Positions 1-10,750 are shown, counted from the stretch's first letter. The stretch is 64,000 bases of DNA from Streptomyces luteogriseus (GCF_014205055.1 NZ_JACHMS010000001.1:3968001-4032000), one strand, 5' to 3'. The notes: generated from the letters alone by a model not told the origin. Translations and numbers: made by a program.

Positions 1-1650
1 GACCTGCCGTCCTGGAGCAACCACGCCCTGGCCGGGCTGCCCGAGGGCCCCGTGCTCGGCCTGGTGGCCGCCGTGCTCACCACCACGCTGGTGTGCAGTG
101 TGCAGTCGCTGCTCGGCGCGGTCGCCGTGGACAAGCTGGTGGCCGGCCGCCCCGGCCTGTCGACCCGCGTCGGGCGCTCGCAGCTCGACCGCGAGTTGCT
201 CGGGCAGGGCGCCGCCAACATCGTCTCCGGCTCGCTCGGCGGACTGCCCATCGCCGGTGTGGCCGTGCGGAGTTCGGCGAATGTGCACGCGGGCGCGGTC
301 AGCCGGAACTCCACGATGCTGCACGGCGTTCTCGTAGTGATCGCCGCGCTGCTGATGGTCCCGATCCTGGAGCTCATCCCGCTAGCCTCGCTCGCCGCCC
401 TGGTGATGGCCGTCGGCATCCAGATGGTGTCCCTGAACCACATCCGCACGGTGACCCGCCACCGCGAAGTCTGGGTCTACGCCGTCACCACCCTCGGCGT
501 GGTCTCCCTCGGCGTCCTGGAGGGCGTGGCGCTCGGCATCGCCATGGCCGTCGGCGTCGCCCTGCACCGCCTCACCCGCACCCGCATCACGCACGAAGCA
601 GAGGAAGGAGTCCATCACGTACACGTCAGAGGACAGTTGACGTTCCTCGCGGTGCCACGGCTCAGCCGGGTCCTGCATCTCGTGCCCCACGGCGCCGACA
701 CGGTCGTCGAGCTGGACGGGTCGTTCATGGACCACGCGGCGTACGAGACATTGCAGGACTGGCAGAAGACGCACACCGCGCAGGGCGGCACCGTGGAGAT
801 CACCGGACGGCATCCCGGCACCCGCATCTCCGAGCCCCAGACCTCCGGCGACTGCCGCTGCCGGCCCTGGACACCCTGGCGCAACCACCAGTGCGAAGGC
901 CCCCAGTCCGTACCCCCTGCCGAGAAGAACCCGGACGGGTCGGACCGCTCCGAGCCGGACCCGACGGGCACCAGCGGAACCAGCGGGCACGAACTGGCGC
1001 GTGGCATCAGCGCGTTCCAGCGCAACACCGCCCCGCTGGTGCGCAGCGAGCTGGCCCGGCTGGCACGAGAGGGGCAGAAGCCCTCGCAGCTCTTCCTGAC
1101 CTGCGCCGACTCGCGGCTGGTCACCTCGATGATCACCTCCAGTGGTCCGGGCGACCTGTTCGTCGTGCGCAACGTGGGCAACCTCGTCCCGTGTCCGGGC
1201 GAGGAGAGCGGCGACGACTCGGTGGCGGCGGCGATCGAATACGCCGTGGACGTGCTTCAGGTGCGGTCCATCACGGTGTGCGGGCACTCGGGCTGCGGCG
1301 CCATGCAGGCCCTGCTCAACTCCGAGCCCGGCGGCGCCCAGACCCCGCTGAAGCGGTGGCTGCGGCACGGGCTGCCGAGCCTGGAGCGCATGGCCGACGG
1401 CAATCTGCCCTGGGGCAGGCTGGCCGGACGGTTCCCCGAGGACGCGGTCGAGCAGCTCTGCCTGACGAACGTGGTTCAGCAGCTGGAGCACCTGCGCGCC
1501 CACGACTCGGTGGCCCGGGCGCTCCGCGAGGGCGCCCTGGAGCTGCACGGGATGTACTTCCACGTGGGCGAGGCCGAGTCCTTCCTGCTCACCGAGACGG
1601 AGAGCGGCGGCGCCTTCGACCGCGTACGGGAGTCGGATCTGACGGCCTGA
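1..1650 (+). CDS. SulP-family anion transporter fused to beta-carbonic anhydrase (5' end cut by window)
   Basis: The reading frame is open from base 1, so the N-terminal half of the transporter is missing; 549 residues are visible. The first ~190 are hydrophobic SulP membrane segments, followed by a short STAS-like region (about residues 200-280) and a Cys/Pro-rich linker. The C-terminal ~200 residues are a beta-class carbonic anhydrase with the zinc motifs CADSR and HSGCG. SulP-carbonic anhydrase fusions are known in actinobacteria and are thought to couple bicarbonate uptake to CO2 hydration in the membrane. The substrate (bicarbonate or sulfate) cannot be read from sequence. A strong hairpin follows the stop. 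Confidence 0.9.
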   Translation, partial: DLPSWSNHALAGLPEGPVLGLVAAVLTTTLVCSVQSLLGAVAVDKLVAGRPGLSTRVGRSQLDRELLGQGAANIVSGSLGGLPIAGVAVRSSANVHAGAVSRNSTMLHGVLVVIAALLMVPILELIPLASLAALVMAVGIQMVSLNHIRTVTRHREVWVYAVTTLGVVSLGVLEGVALGIAMAVGVALHRLTRTRITHEAEEGVHHVHVRGQLTFLAVPRLSRVLHLVPHGADTVVELDGSFMDHAAYETLQDWQKTHTAQGGTVEITGRHPGTRISEPQTSGDCRCRPWTPWRNHQCEGPQSVPPAEKNPDGSDRSEPDPTGTSGTSGHELARGISAFQRNTAPLVRSELARLAREGQKPSQLFLTCADSRLVTSMITSSGPGDLFVVRNVGNLVPCPGEESGDDSVAAAIEYAVDVLQVRSITVCGHSGCGAMQALLNSEPGGAQTPLKRWLRHGLPSLERMADGNLPWGRLAGRFPEDAVEQLCLTNVVQQLEHLRAHDSVARALREGALELHGMYFHVGEAESFLLTETESGGAFDRVRESDLTA

Positions 1651-1666
1651 GGCCGGCGCCGGACGA

Positions 1667-1700
1667 GGGTGTGCCCCCGATCGACAGCCGGGGCACACCC
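1667..1700 (+). terminator. Intrinsic terminator-like hairpin after the SulP/CA gene
   Basis: An 11-bp perfect stem (GGGTGTGCCCC with its complement) and 12-nt loop start 17 nt after the stop. There is no U-tract, which is usual in Streptomyces. Confidence 0.7.
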
Positions 1701-1907
1701 CGCGGCCCGGCGAGCGGCAAGCGGGGTGACGGGCAGCAGACGCACTGAACTTTCCCTGGTCGGCGTCCGTGGGTACGGATGACGCCGGTCCCCGACAGAC
1801 CGTCCAACAGGTCTAAACCAATCGGCGGTCGGCCCTTGTCATCGCACCCCCGGGTCTGATGAGCTGTGGCCTGGGACACAACGGACACCCTGGGAAAGGC
1901 AGATGCC

Positions 1908-3863
<1,956 letters not shown>

Positions 3864-3884
3864 TCGCGGCACCGGCATGACGAA

Positions 3885-3925
3885 TCCGGCGGAGGGCACC
3901 CGATCACCGGGTGCTCTCCGCCGGA
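3885..3925 (+). terminator. Terminator after acsA
   Basis: A 17-bp stem with one G-U pair and a 7-nt loop begins 22 nt after the acsA stop. It is one of the strongest hairpins in the window. Confidence 0.85.
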
Positions 3926-4060
3926 GCGTCCCCGCGGCGGAGGCCGCCGGATGCGCACGGCCGTACGCTTACCTAAACTAAGCAAAACAAGTGCTCCATG
4001 GTGCGCCGGGAAGTCTGGTCGGCATGTGTTCCGTCCTGCCCACCGACCGGAGGTTTCCCC

Positions 4061-5497
4061 GTGACCGCGCCCCGCTCCACCACCCCCCGCAAGGTCCTCG
4101 GCCGGCTGTCGCTGCCCGAGCGGACCTACGTGGCGGACGCGCTGCGCACCGAGACCGTCGGCGGGGTGCTGCTGCTCGCCGCCGCGGTCACCGCGCTGCT
4201 CTGGGCGAACATCCCCGCGCTGCACGACAGCTACGAGAACGTCTCCCACTTCCACGTGGGTCCCGCCGCCCTCGGCCTGGACCTGTCGATCGCGCACTGG
4301 GCCGCCGACGGGCTGCTGGCGATCTTCTTCTTCGTCGCCGGAATCGAGCTCAAGCGCGAACTCGTCGCGGGCGACCTGCGCGACCCGAAGGCCGCAGCGC
4401 TCCCGGTCGTCGCCGCCCTCTGCGGCATGGCCGTACCGGCCCTCGTCTACACCGTCACCGCCGTGGCCGGCGGGGGCTCCCTGGCCGGCTGGGCCGTGCC
4501 GACCGCCACCGACATCGCCTTCGCGCTCGCCGTGCTCGCCGTGATCGGCACCTCCCTGCCGAGCGCACTGCGGGCCTTTCTGCTCACGCTCGCCGTGGTC
4601 GACGACCTCTTCGCGATCCTGATCATCGCGGTGTTCTTCACCTCCGACCTGAACTTCGCCGCGCTCGGCGGCGCCGTCGCCGGTCTGGTGCTCTTCTGGC
4701 TGCTGCTGCGCAAGGGCGTACGCGGCTGGTACGTGTACGTGCCGCTCGCCCTCGTCGTCTGGGCGCTGATGTACAACAGCGGCATCCACGCCACCATCGC
4801 CGGCGTCGCCATGGGCCTGATGCTGCGCTGCCACCGCCACGAGGGCGAGGACCACTCCCCCGGCGAGCGCATCGAGCACCTCGTGCGGCCCCTCTCGGCA
4901 GGGCTGGCCGTTCCGCTGTTCGCGCTGTTCAGCGCGGGCGTGGCGGTGTCCGGCGGGGCGCTCGCCGATGTGTTCACCACACCCGAGACGCTCGGCGTCG
5001 TCCTCGGGCTCGTCGTCGGCAAGGTGCTCGGCATCTTCGGCGGCACCTGGCTGACGGCCCGTTTCACCCGCGCCTCGCTCAGCGACGACCTCGCCTGGGC
5101 GGACGTGTTCGCGGTGGCGAGTCTCGCCGGCATCGGCTTCACCGTGTCCCTGCTCATCGGCGAACTCGCCTTCGCCGGCGACCAGACGATGACCAACGAG
5201 GTCAAGGCCGCCGTCCTACTGGGCTCGCTCATCGCCGCGACACTCGCGACCGTCCTGCTGAAGATCCGCAACGCCAAGTACCGCCGCCTGTGGGAGGACG
5301 AGGAGCGCGACGAGGACGCCGACGGCATCCCGGACGTCTACGAGGAGGACGACCCGGCCTACCACTTGCGGCTCGCCGCGCTGTACGAGCGCAAGGCCGC
5401 CGACCACCGCCGGATCGCCCAGGAGAAGGCAGCGGCGCGCCACGGGCTTGCCGAAGTACCGGGCGGGGCAGGCGAGGACCACCACCGTCCGGCATGA
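4061..5497 (+). CDS. nhaA: Na+/H+ antiporter NhaA
   Basis: Integral membrane antiporter that exports Na+ in exchange for protons; 478 aa. The GTG at 4061 is preferred because GGAGG (4049-4053) sits 7 nt upstream, while the longer frame from 3998 adds a non-conserved Cys-rich leader. About 11-12 hydrophobic segments are visible. The paired aspartates of the NhaA ion site appear in VVDDLFAI, and PTATDIAFALAV is a family signature. The C-terminal ~70 residues are acidic then charged (EDEERDEDADGIPD), a cytosolic tail longer than in E. coli NhaA and common in actinobacterial homologues. The upstream region is AT-rich for this genome (3963-3990). Confidence 0.95.
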   Translation: MTAPRSTTPRKVLGRLSLPERTYVADALRTETVGGVLLLAAAVTALLWANIPALHDSYENVSHFHVGPAALGLDLSIAHWAADGLLAIFFFVAGIELKRELVAGDLRDPKAAALPVVAALCGMAVPALVYTVTAVAGGGSLAGWAVPTATDIAFALAVLAVIGTSLPSALRAFLLTLAVVDDLFAILIIAVFFTSDLNFAALGGAVAGLVLFWLLLRKGVRGWYVYVPLALVVWALMYNSGIHATIAGVAMGLMLRCHRHEGEDHSPGERIEHLVRPLSAGLAVPLFALFSAGVAVSGGALADVFTTPETLGVVLGLVVGKVLGIFGGTWLTARFTRASLSDDLAWADVFAVASLAGIGFTVSLLIGELAFAGDQTMTNEVKAAVLLGSLIAATLATVLLKIRNAKYRRLWEDEERDEDADGIPDVYEEDDPAYHLRLAALYERKAADHRRIAQEKAAARHGLAEVPGGAGEDHHRPA

Positions 5498-5618
5498 TCT
5501 GACGAGACGGTACAAAAGACGGGTCCGTACGCGGTCATGCCGTGCGCAGTCGGACGACTGCGCACGGGTCGGACAGAAGACGCGGACATCGGACCGTACG
5601 CAGAAGAGGGAGACCGCG

Positions 5619-6107
5619 ATGAGCGCACCCGACGGCAGCCCGGTCGGCGCCGAACGCAGCATCGGCCAGCTGTTCGCCTCGGCGACGGCGGAAATGTCGG
5701 CGCTGGTGCACGACGAGATCGCGCTGGCGAAGGCGCAGCTCAAGCAGGACGTGAAACGCGGCGCAACCAGCGGCGGCGCCTTCTCGGCGGCCGGCGCGGT
5801 GCTGATCTTCTCCCTGCCGATGCTGAACTTCGCGCTGGCGTACGGCATCCGCACCTGGAGCGACTGGAACCTCGCGGTCTGCTTCCTGCTGTCGTTCGCG
5901 GCGAACGTGCTGGTCGCGGGCGTCCTCGCGCTGGTCGGCGTGACCTTCGCGAAGAAGGCCAAGAAGAGCAAGGGCCCGCAGAAGGTCGCCGCGTCGATGA
6001 AGGAGACTGCGGTCGTGCTGCAGAAGGCCAAGCCGCACCCGCGGCCGGAGCTCCCGCAGGACCGGGTCCCCGAGGCCATCGAGGCTGTGGCACGCTCGTC
6101 CTCATGA
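5619..6107 (+). CDS. Phage holin family-like small membrane protein
   Basis: A 162-aa protein starting at ATG 5619 behind a purine-rich AGAAGAGGGAGA. An amphipathic N-terminus (about 1-45) precedes two membrane segments (about 48-70 and 78-102), then a Lys-rich tail. This is the layout of the actinobacterial 'holin family' proteins, which are chromosomal and not shown to be lytic. M. tuberculosis has a membrane protein at the same position next to ephE. The stop overlaps the next start (ATGA), so the two are probably co-translated. Confidence 0.75.
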   Translation: MSAPDGSPVGAERSIGQLFASATAEMSALVHDEIALAKAQLKQDVKRGATSGGAFSAAGAVLIFSLPMLNFALAYGIRTWSDWNLAVCFLLSFAANVLVAGVLALVGVTFAKKAKKSKGPQKVAASMKETAVVLQKAKPHPRPELPQDRVPEAIEAVARSSS

Positions 6108-7042
6108 CGGACCCCGCCCCTTCCCCGGCACAACCGGCCTCGGCCGTACTCCTGGACGGCCCCTGGAGCCACCGCGACGTGGCCGCCAACGGCGCCCGCT
6201 TCCACATCGCCGAGCTGGGGGACGGGCCGCTGGTCCTGCTGCTGCACGGTTTCCCGCAGTTCTGGTGGACCTGGCGCCACCAGCTGGTGGCGCTCGCCGA
6301 CGCCGGCTTCCGGGCCGTCGCCATGGACCTGCGGGGTGTCGGCGGCAGCGACCGCACCCCGCGCGGCTACGACCCCGCCAACCTCGCGCTCGACGTCACC
6401 GGCGTCATCCGCTCCCTCGGCGAGTCCGACGCCGCGCTGGTCGGCCATGACCTCGGCGGATATCTCGCGTGGACCGCCGCCGCGATGCGTCCCAAGCTGG
6501 TGCGGCGGCTGGCGGTCTCCTCCATGCCGCACCCGCGGCGCTGGCGCTCGGCCATGCTGAGGGACGTCAAGCAGAGCCGCGCCGGTTCACACATCTGGGG
6601 GTTCCAGCGGCCCTGGATCCCGGAGCGGCAGCTCACCGCCGACGACGGGGCTCTCGTCGCGGAGCTGATCCAGGACTGGTCCGGGCCGCGCCCGCCCGAG
6701 GACGAGGCGCTGCAGACGTACCGCCGCGCCATGTGCATCCCCTCCGCGGCGCACTGCGCGGTCGAGCCGTACCGCTGGATGGTGCGCTCCCTCGCCCGCC
6801 CGGACGGCATCCAGTTCAACCGGCGGATGAAGCGGCCCGTGCGCGTGCCGACGCTGCATCTGCACGGCTCGCTCGACCCCGTGATGCGCACCCGCAGCGC
6901 GGCCGGGTCCGGCGAGTACGTCGAAGCCCCTTACCGCTGGCGCCTGTTCGACGGCCTCGGGCACTTCCCGCACGAGGAGGACCCGGTCGCGTTCTCCTCG
7001 GAACTCATCAACTGGCTGCGGGATCCCGAACCCGACCGGTGA
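6104..7042 (+). CDS. Alpha/beta hydrolase, epoxide-hydrolase-like (EphE type)
   Basis: A 312-aa hydrolase translationally coupled to the holin-like gene (ATGA at 6104-6107). It has the HGFP oxyanion motif (about residue 48), the nucleophile elbow GHDLGG with Asp116 in place of Ser, and a C-terminal catalytic His in GLGHFPHEE (about 287). An Asp nucleophile together with HGFPQFWWTW is typical of epoxide hydrolases and haloalkane dehalogenases. Position next to acs and marP matches M. tuberculosis ephE. The natural epoxide is unknown. Confidence 0.85.
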   Translation: MTDPAPSPAQPASAVLLDGPWSHRDVAANGARFHIAELGDGPLVLLLHGFPQFWWTWRHQLVALADAGFRAVAMDLRGVGGSDRTPRGYDPANLALDVTGVIRSLGESDAALVGHDLGGYLAWTAAAMRPKLVRRLAVSSMPHPRRWRSAMLRDVKQSRAGSHIWGFQRPWIPERQLTADDGALVAELIQDWSGPRPPEDEALQTYRRAMCIPSAAHCAVEPYRWMVRSLARPDGIQFNRRMKRPVRVPTLHLHGSLDPVMRTRSAAGSGEYVEAPYRWRLFDGLGHFPHEEDPVAFSSELINWLRDPEPDR

Positions 7043-7091
7043 CCGGCCGGCCCCGCCCCGTCACCGGCACGTGAACGCTTGTCTGACGAAC

Positions 7092-7120
7092 GGCCAATTG
7101 CCTGGCGCATAGGCCAATTG
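7092..7120. repeat. Direct repeat GGCCAATTG spaced 20 bp
   Basis: GGCCAATTG occurs at 7092-7100 and 7112-7120, a 20-bp period (two helical turns). Each copy contains the palindrome CCAATTGG or part of it. Such a pair on one DNA face would suit a dimeric regulator controlling the small ORF at 7171. This is an inference only. Confidence 0.4.
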
Positions 7121-7170
7121 GACGCCCCGGGAGCGGTTATCGACCATGGGGCGGGGGCACACGTCGGGGT

Positions 7171-7353
7171 ATGGGCTGGACGCACGACTACAGTGACGCA
7201 ACCCGCAATCGCCGCTCGGCGGGCGGTGCGAACCCCCACCAGCGAAGCGGCGCACCGCAGATGGCGACCGCGGACCCCCGGGTAGGGATTCCGCGTATCC
7301 TCCGCCGCCGGGCCCGCTGGGTCTCCGTACGTCTGCGCCACACTCGCGACTGA
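7171..7353 (+). CDS. Possible small basic protein (60 aa)
   Basis: An ATG-initiated frame starting MGWTHDYSDATRNR and ending RLRHTRD. About 80% of third codon positions are G/C, below the ~95% of confirmed neighbours but above chance for non-coding sequence. A GGGG lies only 2 nt before the ATG and a better GGGGG about 12-14 nt before. The product is Arg-rich with no membrane segment or known motif. It could equally be non-coding. Confidence 0.35.
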   Translation: MGWTHDYSDATRNRRSAGGANPHQRSGAPQMATADPRVGIPRILRRRARWVSVRLRHTRD

Positions 7354-7390
7354 GGCACCGCTCGCGCGAGTGACACCCCGCCATCTGCCG

Positions 7391-7409
7391 CTCCGGGGCC
7401 GCCCCGGAG
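7391..7409 (-). terminator. Terminator of marP
   Basis: CTCCGGGG and CCCCGGAG pair perfectly around a 3-nt loop, 9 nt beyond the marP stop on the minus strand. Confidence 0.7.
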
Positions 7410-7418
7410 CCGCCCGGC

Positions 7419-8618
7419 CTACAGGGCGCAGCTGTCGCTGCCCACCTGCTGGGCGGCGGCGCGCCCCTTGGTGATGTCCTCCCGGATCTCGTCGACGGTC
7501 AGCGCGTATCCCGTCTCGGCGTCGTCGAGCGACTTGGCGAAGACGACGCCGTAGACCTTGCCGTCGGGGGTGAGCAGCGGGCCGCCGGAGTTGCCCTGAC
7601 GGACGGTCGCGAAGAGGGAGTAGACGTCGCGGCGGACCGTGCCGCGGTGGTAGATGTCCGGGCCGTTGGCGGTGATGCGGCCGCGCACGCGGGCGGCTCG
7701 CACGTCGTACGCCCCGTTCTCCGGGAAGCCCGCGACGATCGCACCGTTGCCGCTGCTCGCGTCCTTCTCGGTGAACCGCAGGACGGGCGCCTTCAGATCC
7801 GGCACGTCGAGGACGGCGATGTCACGCCGCCAGTCGTAGAGCACGACCTTGGCGTCGTACTTCCTGCCCTCGCCGCCTATCTGCACGGTCGGCTCGTCGA
7901 CTCCGCCCACCACGTGCGCGTTGGTCATCACGCGACGGTCGGAGAAGACGAAGCCGGTGCCCTCCAGGACTTTGCCGCAGCTCGGGGCCGTGCCCATGAC
8001 CTTGACGATGGAGCGCTGGGCGCTGTGTGCCACGGGGCTGTTCGCCAACGCCGGGTCGGGCGGCTGGACGTCGGTGATCGGCTCGTTGGAGAAGGGGCTG
8101 AAGACCTGTGGGAAGCCGTTCTGCGCGAGGACGGAGGAGAAGTCCGCGAACCAGGTGGCCGCCTGGTCCGGCAGGGCCTGCGAGACGCCCAGCAGCACCT
8201 TGGAGCTGCGGACCTCCTTGCCGAGGGTCGGCAGAGTGGTGCCCGCGAGGGCCGAGCCGATCAGCCAGGCGACCAGGAGCATCGCCACGACGTTGACCAG
8301 GGCGCCACCGGTGGCATCGAGGGCCCGGGCCGGGGACCAGGTGATGTGCCGGCGCAGCTTGTTGCCGAGGTGGGTGGTCAGGGCCTGGCCGACGGAGGCG
8401 CAGACGATGACGACGACGACCGCGACGACGGCGGCGGTCGTGTTCACCTCCGCCTTGTCCGTCAGCGCGTCCCAGATGACGGGCAGCACGTAGACCGCGA
8501 CGAGGCCGCCGCCCAGGAAGCCGATCACCGACAGGATGCCGACGACGAACCCCTGGCGGTACCCCACGACCGCGAACCACACGGCGGCGACCAGCAACAA
8601 GATGTCCAGCACGTTCAC
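7419..8618 (-). CDS. marP: MarP-family membrane-anchored periplasmic serine protease
   Basis: A 399-aa protein with four CvpA-like N-terminal membrane segments (within residues 1-125) and a C-terminal chymotrypsin-fold protease. The triad is intact: His235 in TNAHVV, Asp266 in RRDIAVL, Ser344 in QGNSGGP. Cys214 and Cys397 match the positions of the regulatory disulfide in mycobacterial MarP. In M. tuberculosis MarP supports survival in acid by cleaving a peptidoglycan hydrolase; the role here is inferred. The GTG at 8618 is chosen because AGGG lies about 8 nt upstream; the GTG at 8627 is the alternative. The gene begins within 15 nt of the NUDIX stop, so it is probably co-transcribed with nth and the NUDIX gene. 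Confidence 0.92.
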   Translation of the reverse strand: MNVLDILLLVAAVWFAVVGYRQGFVVGILSVIGFLGGGLVAVYVLPVIWDALTDKAEVNTTAAVVAVVVVIVCASVGQALTTHLGNKLRRHITWSPARALDATGGALVNVVAMLLVAWLIGSALAGTTLPTLGKEVRSSKVLLGVSQALPDQAATWFADFSSVLAQNGFPQVFSPFSNEPITDVQPPDPALANSPVAHSAQRSIVKVMGTAPSCGKVLEGTGFVFSDRRVMTNAHVVGGVDEPTVQIGGEGRKYDAKVVLYDWRRDIAVLDVPDLKAPVLRFTEKDASSGNGAIVAGFPENGAYDVRAARVRGRITANGPDIYHRGTVRRDVYSLFATVRQGNSGGPLLTPDGKVYGVVFAKSLDDAETGYALTVDEIREDITKGRAAAQQVGSDSCAL

Positions 8619-8631
8619 GGAGGCCACCCTG

Positions 8632-9327
8632 TCATGCGCGCCAGTCGAGCGGGACCTGCTTCTCGCGGTCCCAGGGCCGCTCCCAGCCCGCGAAGTGCAG
8701 CAGCCGGTCGATGATTCCGGCCGTGAAACCCCAGACCAGGGCCGATTCGACCAGAAACGCCGGACCTTGGTGGCCGCTGGGGTGGACGGTGGTCGCTCGG
8801 TTGGCGGGATCCGTGAGATCCACCACGGGGACGGTGAAGACCCGGGCGGTCTCGTTCGGGTCGACGACTCCGACCGGGGTCGGCTCGCGCCACCAGCCCA
8901 GCACGGGTGTGACGACGAAGCCGCTGACCGGGATGTAGAGCCGAGGCAGGACGCCGAAGAGCTGGACGCCCGAGGGGTCGAGGCCGGTCTCCTCCTCCGC
9001 CTCGCGCAGGGCGGCCCGCAGCGGGCCATCGCCGTACGGGTCGCCGTCCTCCGGGTCGAGGGCGCCGCCCGGGAAGGAAGGCTGGCCGGCGTGCGAGCGC
9101 AGGGAGCTCGCCCGCTCCATGAGCAGCAACTCCGGGCCGTGCGTCCCTTCACCGAACAGGACCAGCACGGCGGACTGCCGCCCCGCCCCGTCCTCCGGCG
9201 GCAGGAACCGGCTCAGCTGCCGCGGCCGGACGGTCTCCACGGCGTGCACCACCGGGTCCAGCCAGCCGGGCAGGCCGTCCTTGCTCAACGCCACCCGGCC
9301 GCCCTGTGTGTCGCTCGCACGCGTCAT
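8632..9327 (-). CDS. NUDIX hydrolase, CoA-pyrophosphatase type
   Basis: 231 aa from the ATG at 9327, which has GGGGGTGG just upstream. The segment LLMERASSLRSHAGQPSFPGG is the signature that precedes the Nudix box in coenzyme A diphosphatases, and ALREAEEETGL is the catalytic part of the Nudix box, with an insertion (DPEDGDPYGDGP). The likely reaction is cleavage of CoA or related nucleoside diphosphate compounds. A longer TTG-initiated form starting at 9546, one nt after the nth stop, would add a 73-residue heptapeptide-repeat extension. Located between nth and marP, as in M. tuberculosis. Confidence 0.85.
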   Translation of the reverse strand: MTRASDTQGGRVALSKDGLPGWLDPVVHAVETVRPRQLSRFLPPEDGAGRQSAVLVLFGEGTHGPELLLMERASSLRSHAGQPSFPGGALDPEDGDPYGDGPLRAALREAEEETGLDPSGVQLFGVLPRLYIPVSGFVVTPVLGWWREPTPVGVVDPNETARVFTVPVVDLTDPANRATTVHPSGHQGPAFLVESALVWGFTAGIIDRLLHFAGWERPWDREKQVPLDWRA

Positions 9328-9409
9328 CGCCACCCCCGTCGTCCTGCCGCGTCCAACGCACGACGGGCCCGAGATCGTTCCGCCGACGCCCCGGATCCCC
9401 TGAACGGGC

Positions 9410-9535
9410 GGCGCGTGGGGCTCTCCGGATGGCGCGTGAGGCTCGTGGGGTGGCGCGTGGGGCTCTCCGGATGGCGCGTGGAGTTCTTCGCGTCGCGCGT
9501 CGGGCCGCTCGGGCGGCGCGTCGGATGCTGCGGGC
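9410..9535. repeat. Six tandem copies of a 21-bp repeat
   Basis: Six consecutive 21-bp units share the core GGCGCGTGGGGCTCTCCGGAT; units 1 and 3 are identical, later units are degenerate. They fill the gap between nth and the NUDIX start. Because 21 is a multiple of 3, the minus-strand frame of the NUDIX gene stays open through them and would read as heptapeptides such as HAPSGEP. Confidence 0.9.
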
Positions 9536-9547
9536 GCCTCGGGCAAC

Positions 9548-10750
9548 TCATCCGGCCCCCAGCGGCGGCGCCGGTGTGCCGCCCGCGTCCAGGTAGGCCT
9601 GCGGGGGCTTCAGACGCTGCCCGGGGAAGCCCCCCTTCTCGTACTTGAGGAGCTTCTTCGCCTTCTCCGGGTCGGTCTCGCCCTCGCCGTAGGCCGGGCA
9701 GAGCGGGGCGATCGGGCAGGCGCCGCACGCGGGCTTGCGGGCGTGGCAGATGCGGCGGCCGTGCCAGATGACGTGGTGCGAGAGATCCGTCCAGTCGCTC
9801 TTCGGGAAGAGCGCGCCGATGGCGGCCTCGATCTTGTCCGGGTCGGTCTCGCCGGTCCACCGCCAGCGGCGCACCAGGCGCTGGAAGTGCGTGTCGACGG
9901 TGATGCCGGGGCGCCCGAAGGCGTTGCCGAGCACGACGAACGCGGTCTTGCGGCCGACGCCGGGCAGCTTGACCAGGTCCTCCAGCCGGCCGGGCACCTC
10001 GCCCCCGAAGTCCTCCACCAGGGCCTTCGACAGCCCTATGACCGACTTCGTCTTGGCCCGGAAGAAGCCGCACGGGCGGAGGATCTCCTCCACCTCCTCG
10101 GGGTTGGCGGCGGCCAGGTCCTCCGGGGTCGGGTACGTGGCGAAGAGGGCGGGCGTCGTCTGGTTGACGCGCAGGTCGGTCGTCTGGGCGGACAGGACCG
10201 TGGCGACGACCAGTTGGAAGGGGTTCTCGAAGTCCAGCTCGGGGTGCGCGTACGGAAAGACCTCGGCGAGCTCGCGGTTGATCCGACGGGCCCGGCGGAC
10301 CAGGGCGGTGGGCGACTCGTCACCCGGCGGGTGGACGACGGCCTTGGCGGGGGCGGTGCCCTTGAGACGGGCGGTGGCCTTCTTGGGCGCGACCGCGACC
10401 TTCTTGGCGGCGGGCGCCTTCTTCACGGCGGCGCCCTTCGATGCCTTCTTCGATGCCTTCTGGGCGGCGGACGTCTTGGAAGCGGCCTTCTTGGCGGAGG
10501 CAGCCTTCTTGGCGGAGGCCGTCCCCTTGACGGAGGCCGTCTCCTTCGCGGAGGCCGTCTGTCTCGTAGACGCGGCCTTCTTCGCGGACGCGGCCTTCTT
10601 CGCGGACGCCGCCCTCGTCACCGGTTCCGTCTTGTTCTCTTTCGCCGTTTTCCTACCGCCATCGGGGCTCTGTTCGCCCACAGCGGAATCGCGACGTACA
10701 ACCACCCGCGCAGCCCCCTCGGCCTGTGCTCTCACCGGCGATTTGGACAC
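9548..10750 (-). CDS. nth: Endonuclease III with histone-like N-terminal extension
   Basis: DNA glycosylase/AP lyase for oxidised pyrimidines. The catalytic core spans about residues 150-380: helix-hairpin-helix LPGVGRKTA with catalytic Lys268, Asp286 in VDTH, and a [4Fe-4S] loop with Cys335, 342, 345 and 351 (C-x6-C-x2-C-x5-C). At 400 aa it is far longer than the usual ~210-260 because of a ~140-residue Lys/Ala-rich tail (repeats of SAKKAA at about 45-130) resembling histone H1 tails. The start is a GTG with no clear Shine-Dalgarno, so the true start could lie inside the tail. It runs divergently from crp. Confidence 0.95.
   Translation of the reverse strand: MSKSPVRAQAEGAARVVVRRDSAVGEQSPDGGRKTAKENKTEPVTRAASAKKAASAKKAASTRQTASAKETASVKGTASAKKAASAKKAASKTSAAQKASKKASKGAAVKKAPAAKKVAVAPKKATARLKGTAPAKAVVHPPGDESPTALVRRARRINRELAEVFPYAHPELDFENPFQLVVATVLSAQTTDLRVNQTTPALFATYPTPEDLAAANPEEVEEILRPCGFFRAKTKSVIGLSKALVEDFGGEVPGRLEDLVKLPGVGRKTAFVVLGNAFGRPGITVDTHFQRLVRRWRWTGETDPDKIEAAIGALFPKSDWTDLSHHVIWHGRRICHARKPACGACPIAPLCPAYGEGETDPEKAKKLLKYEKGGFPGQRLKPPQAYLDAGGTPAPPLGAG

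Larger units (their letters stand above)
7043..7418. other. Intergenic region between the hydrolase and marP
   Basis: 376 bp between converging genes. It holds a two-copy direct repeat (7092-7120), a possible 60-codon ORF (7171-7353) and the marP terminator (7391-7409). No RNA gene was recognised. Confidence 0.6.

Noticed and set aside
93-1748. Long Arg/Pro-rich ORFs overlapping the SulP/CA gene and other genes in alternative frames
   Set aside because: They are shadows of high-GC coding sequence: Arg/Ala/Pro-rich, no domain, poor codon-position bias compared with the real frame.
8714-9152. Extension of marP upstream into the NUDIX gene as a 577-aa protein
   Set aside because: The upstream part is the NUDIX gene read out of frame; the MarP homology starts at the VNVLDILLL segment.
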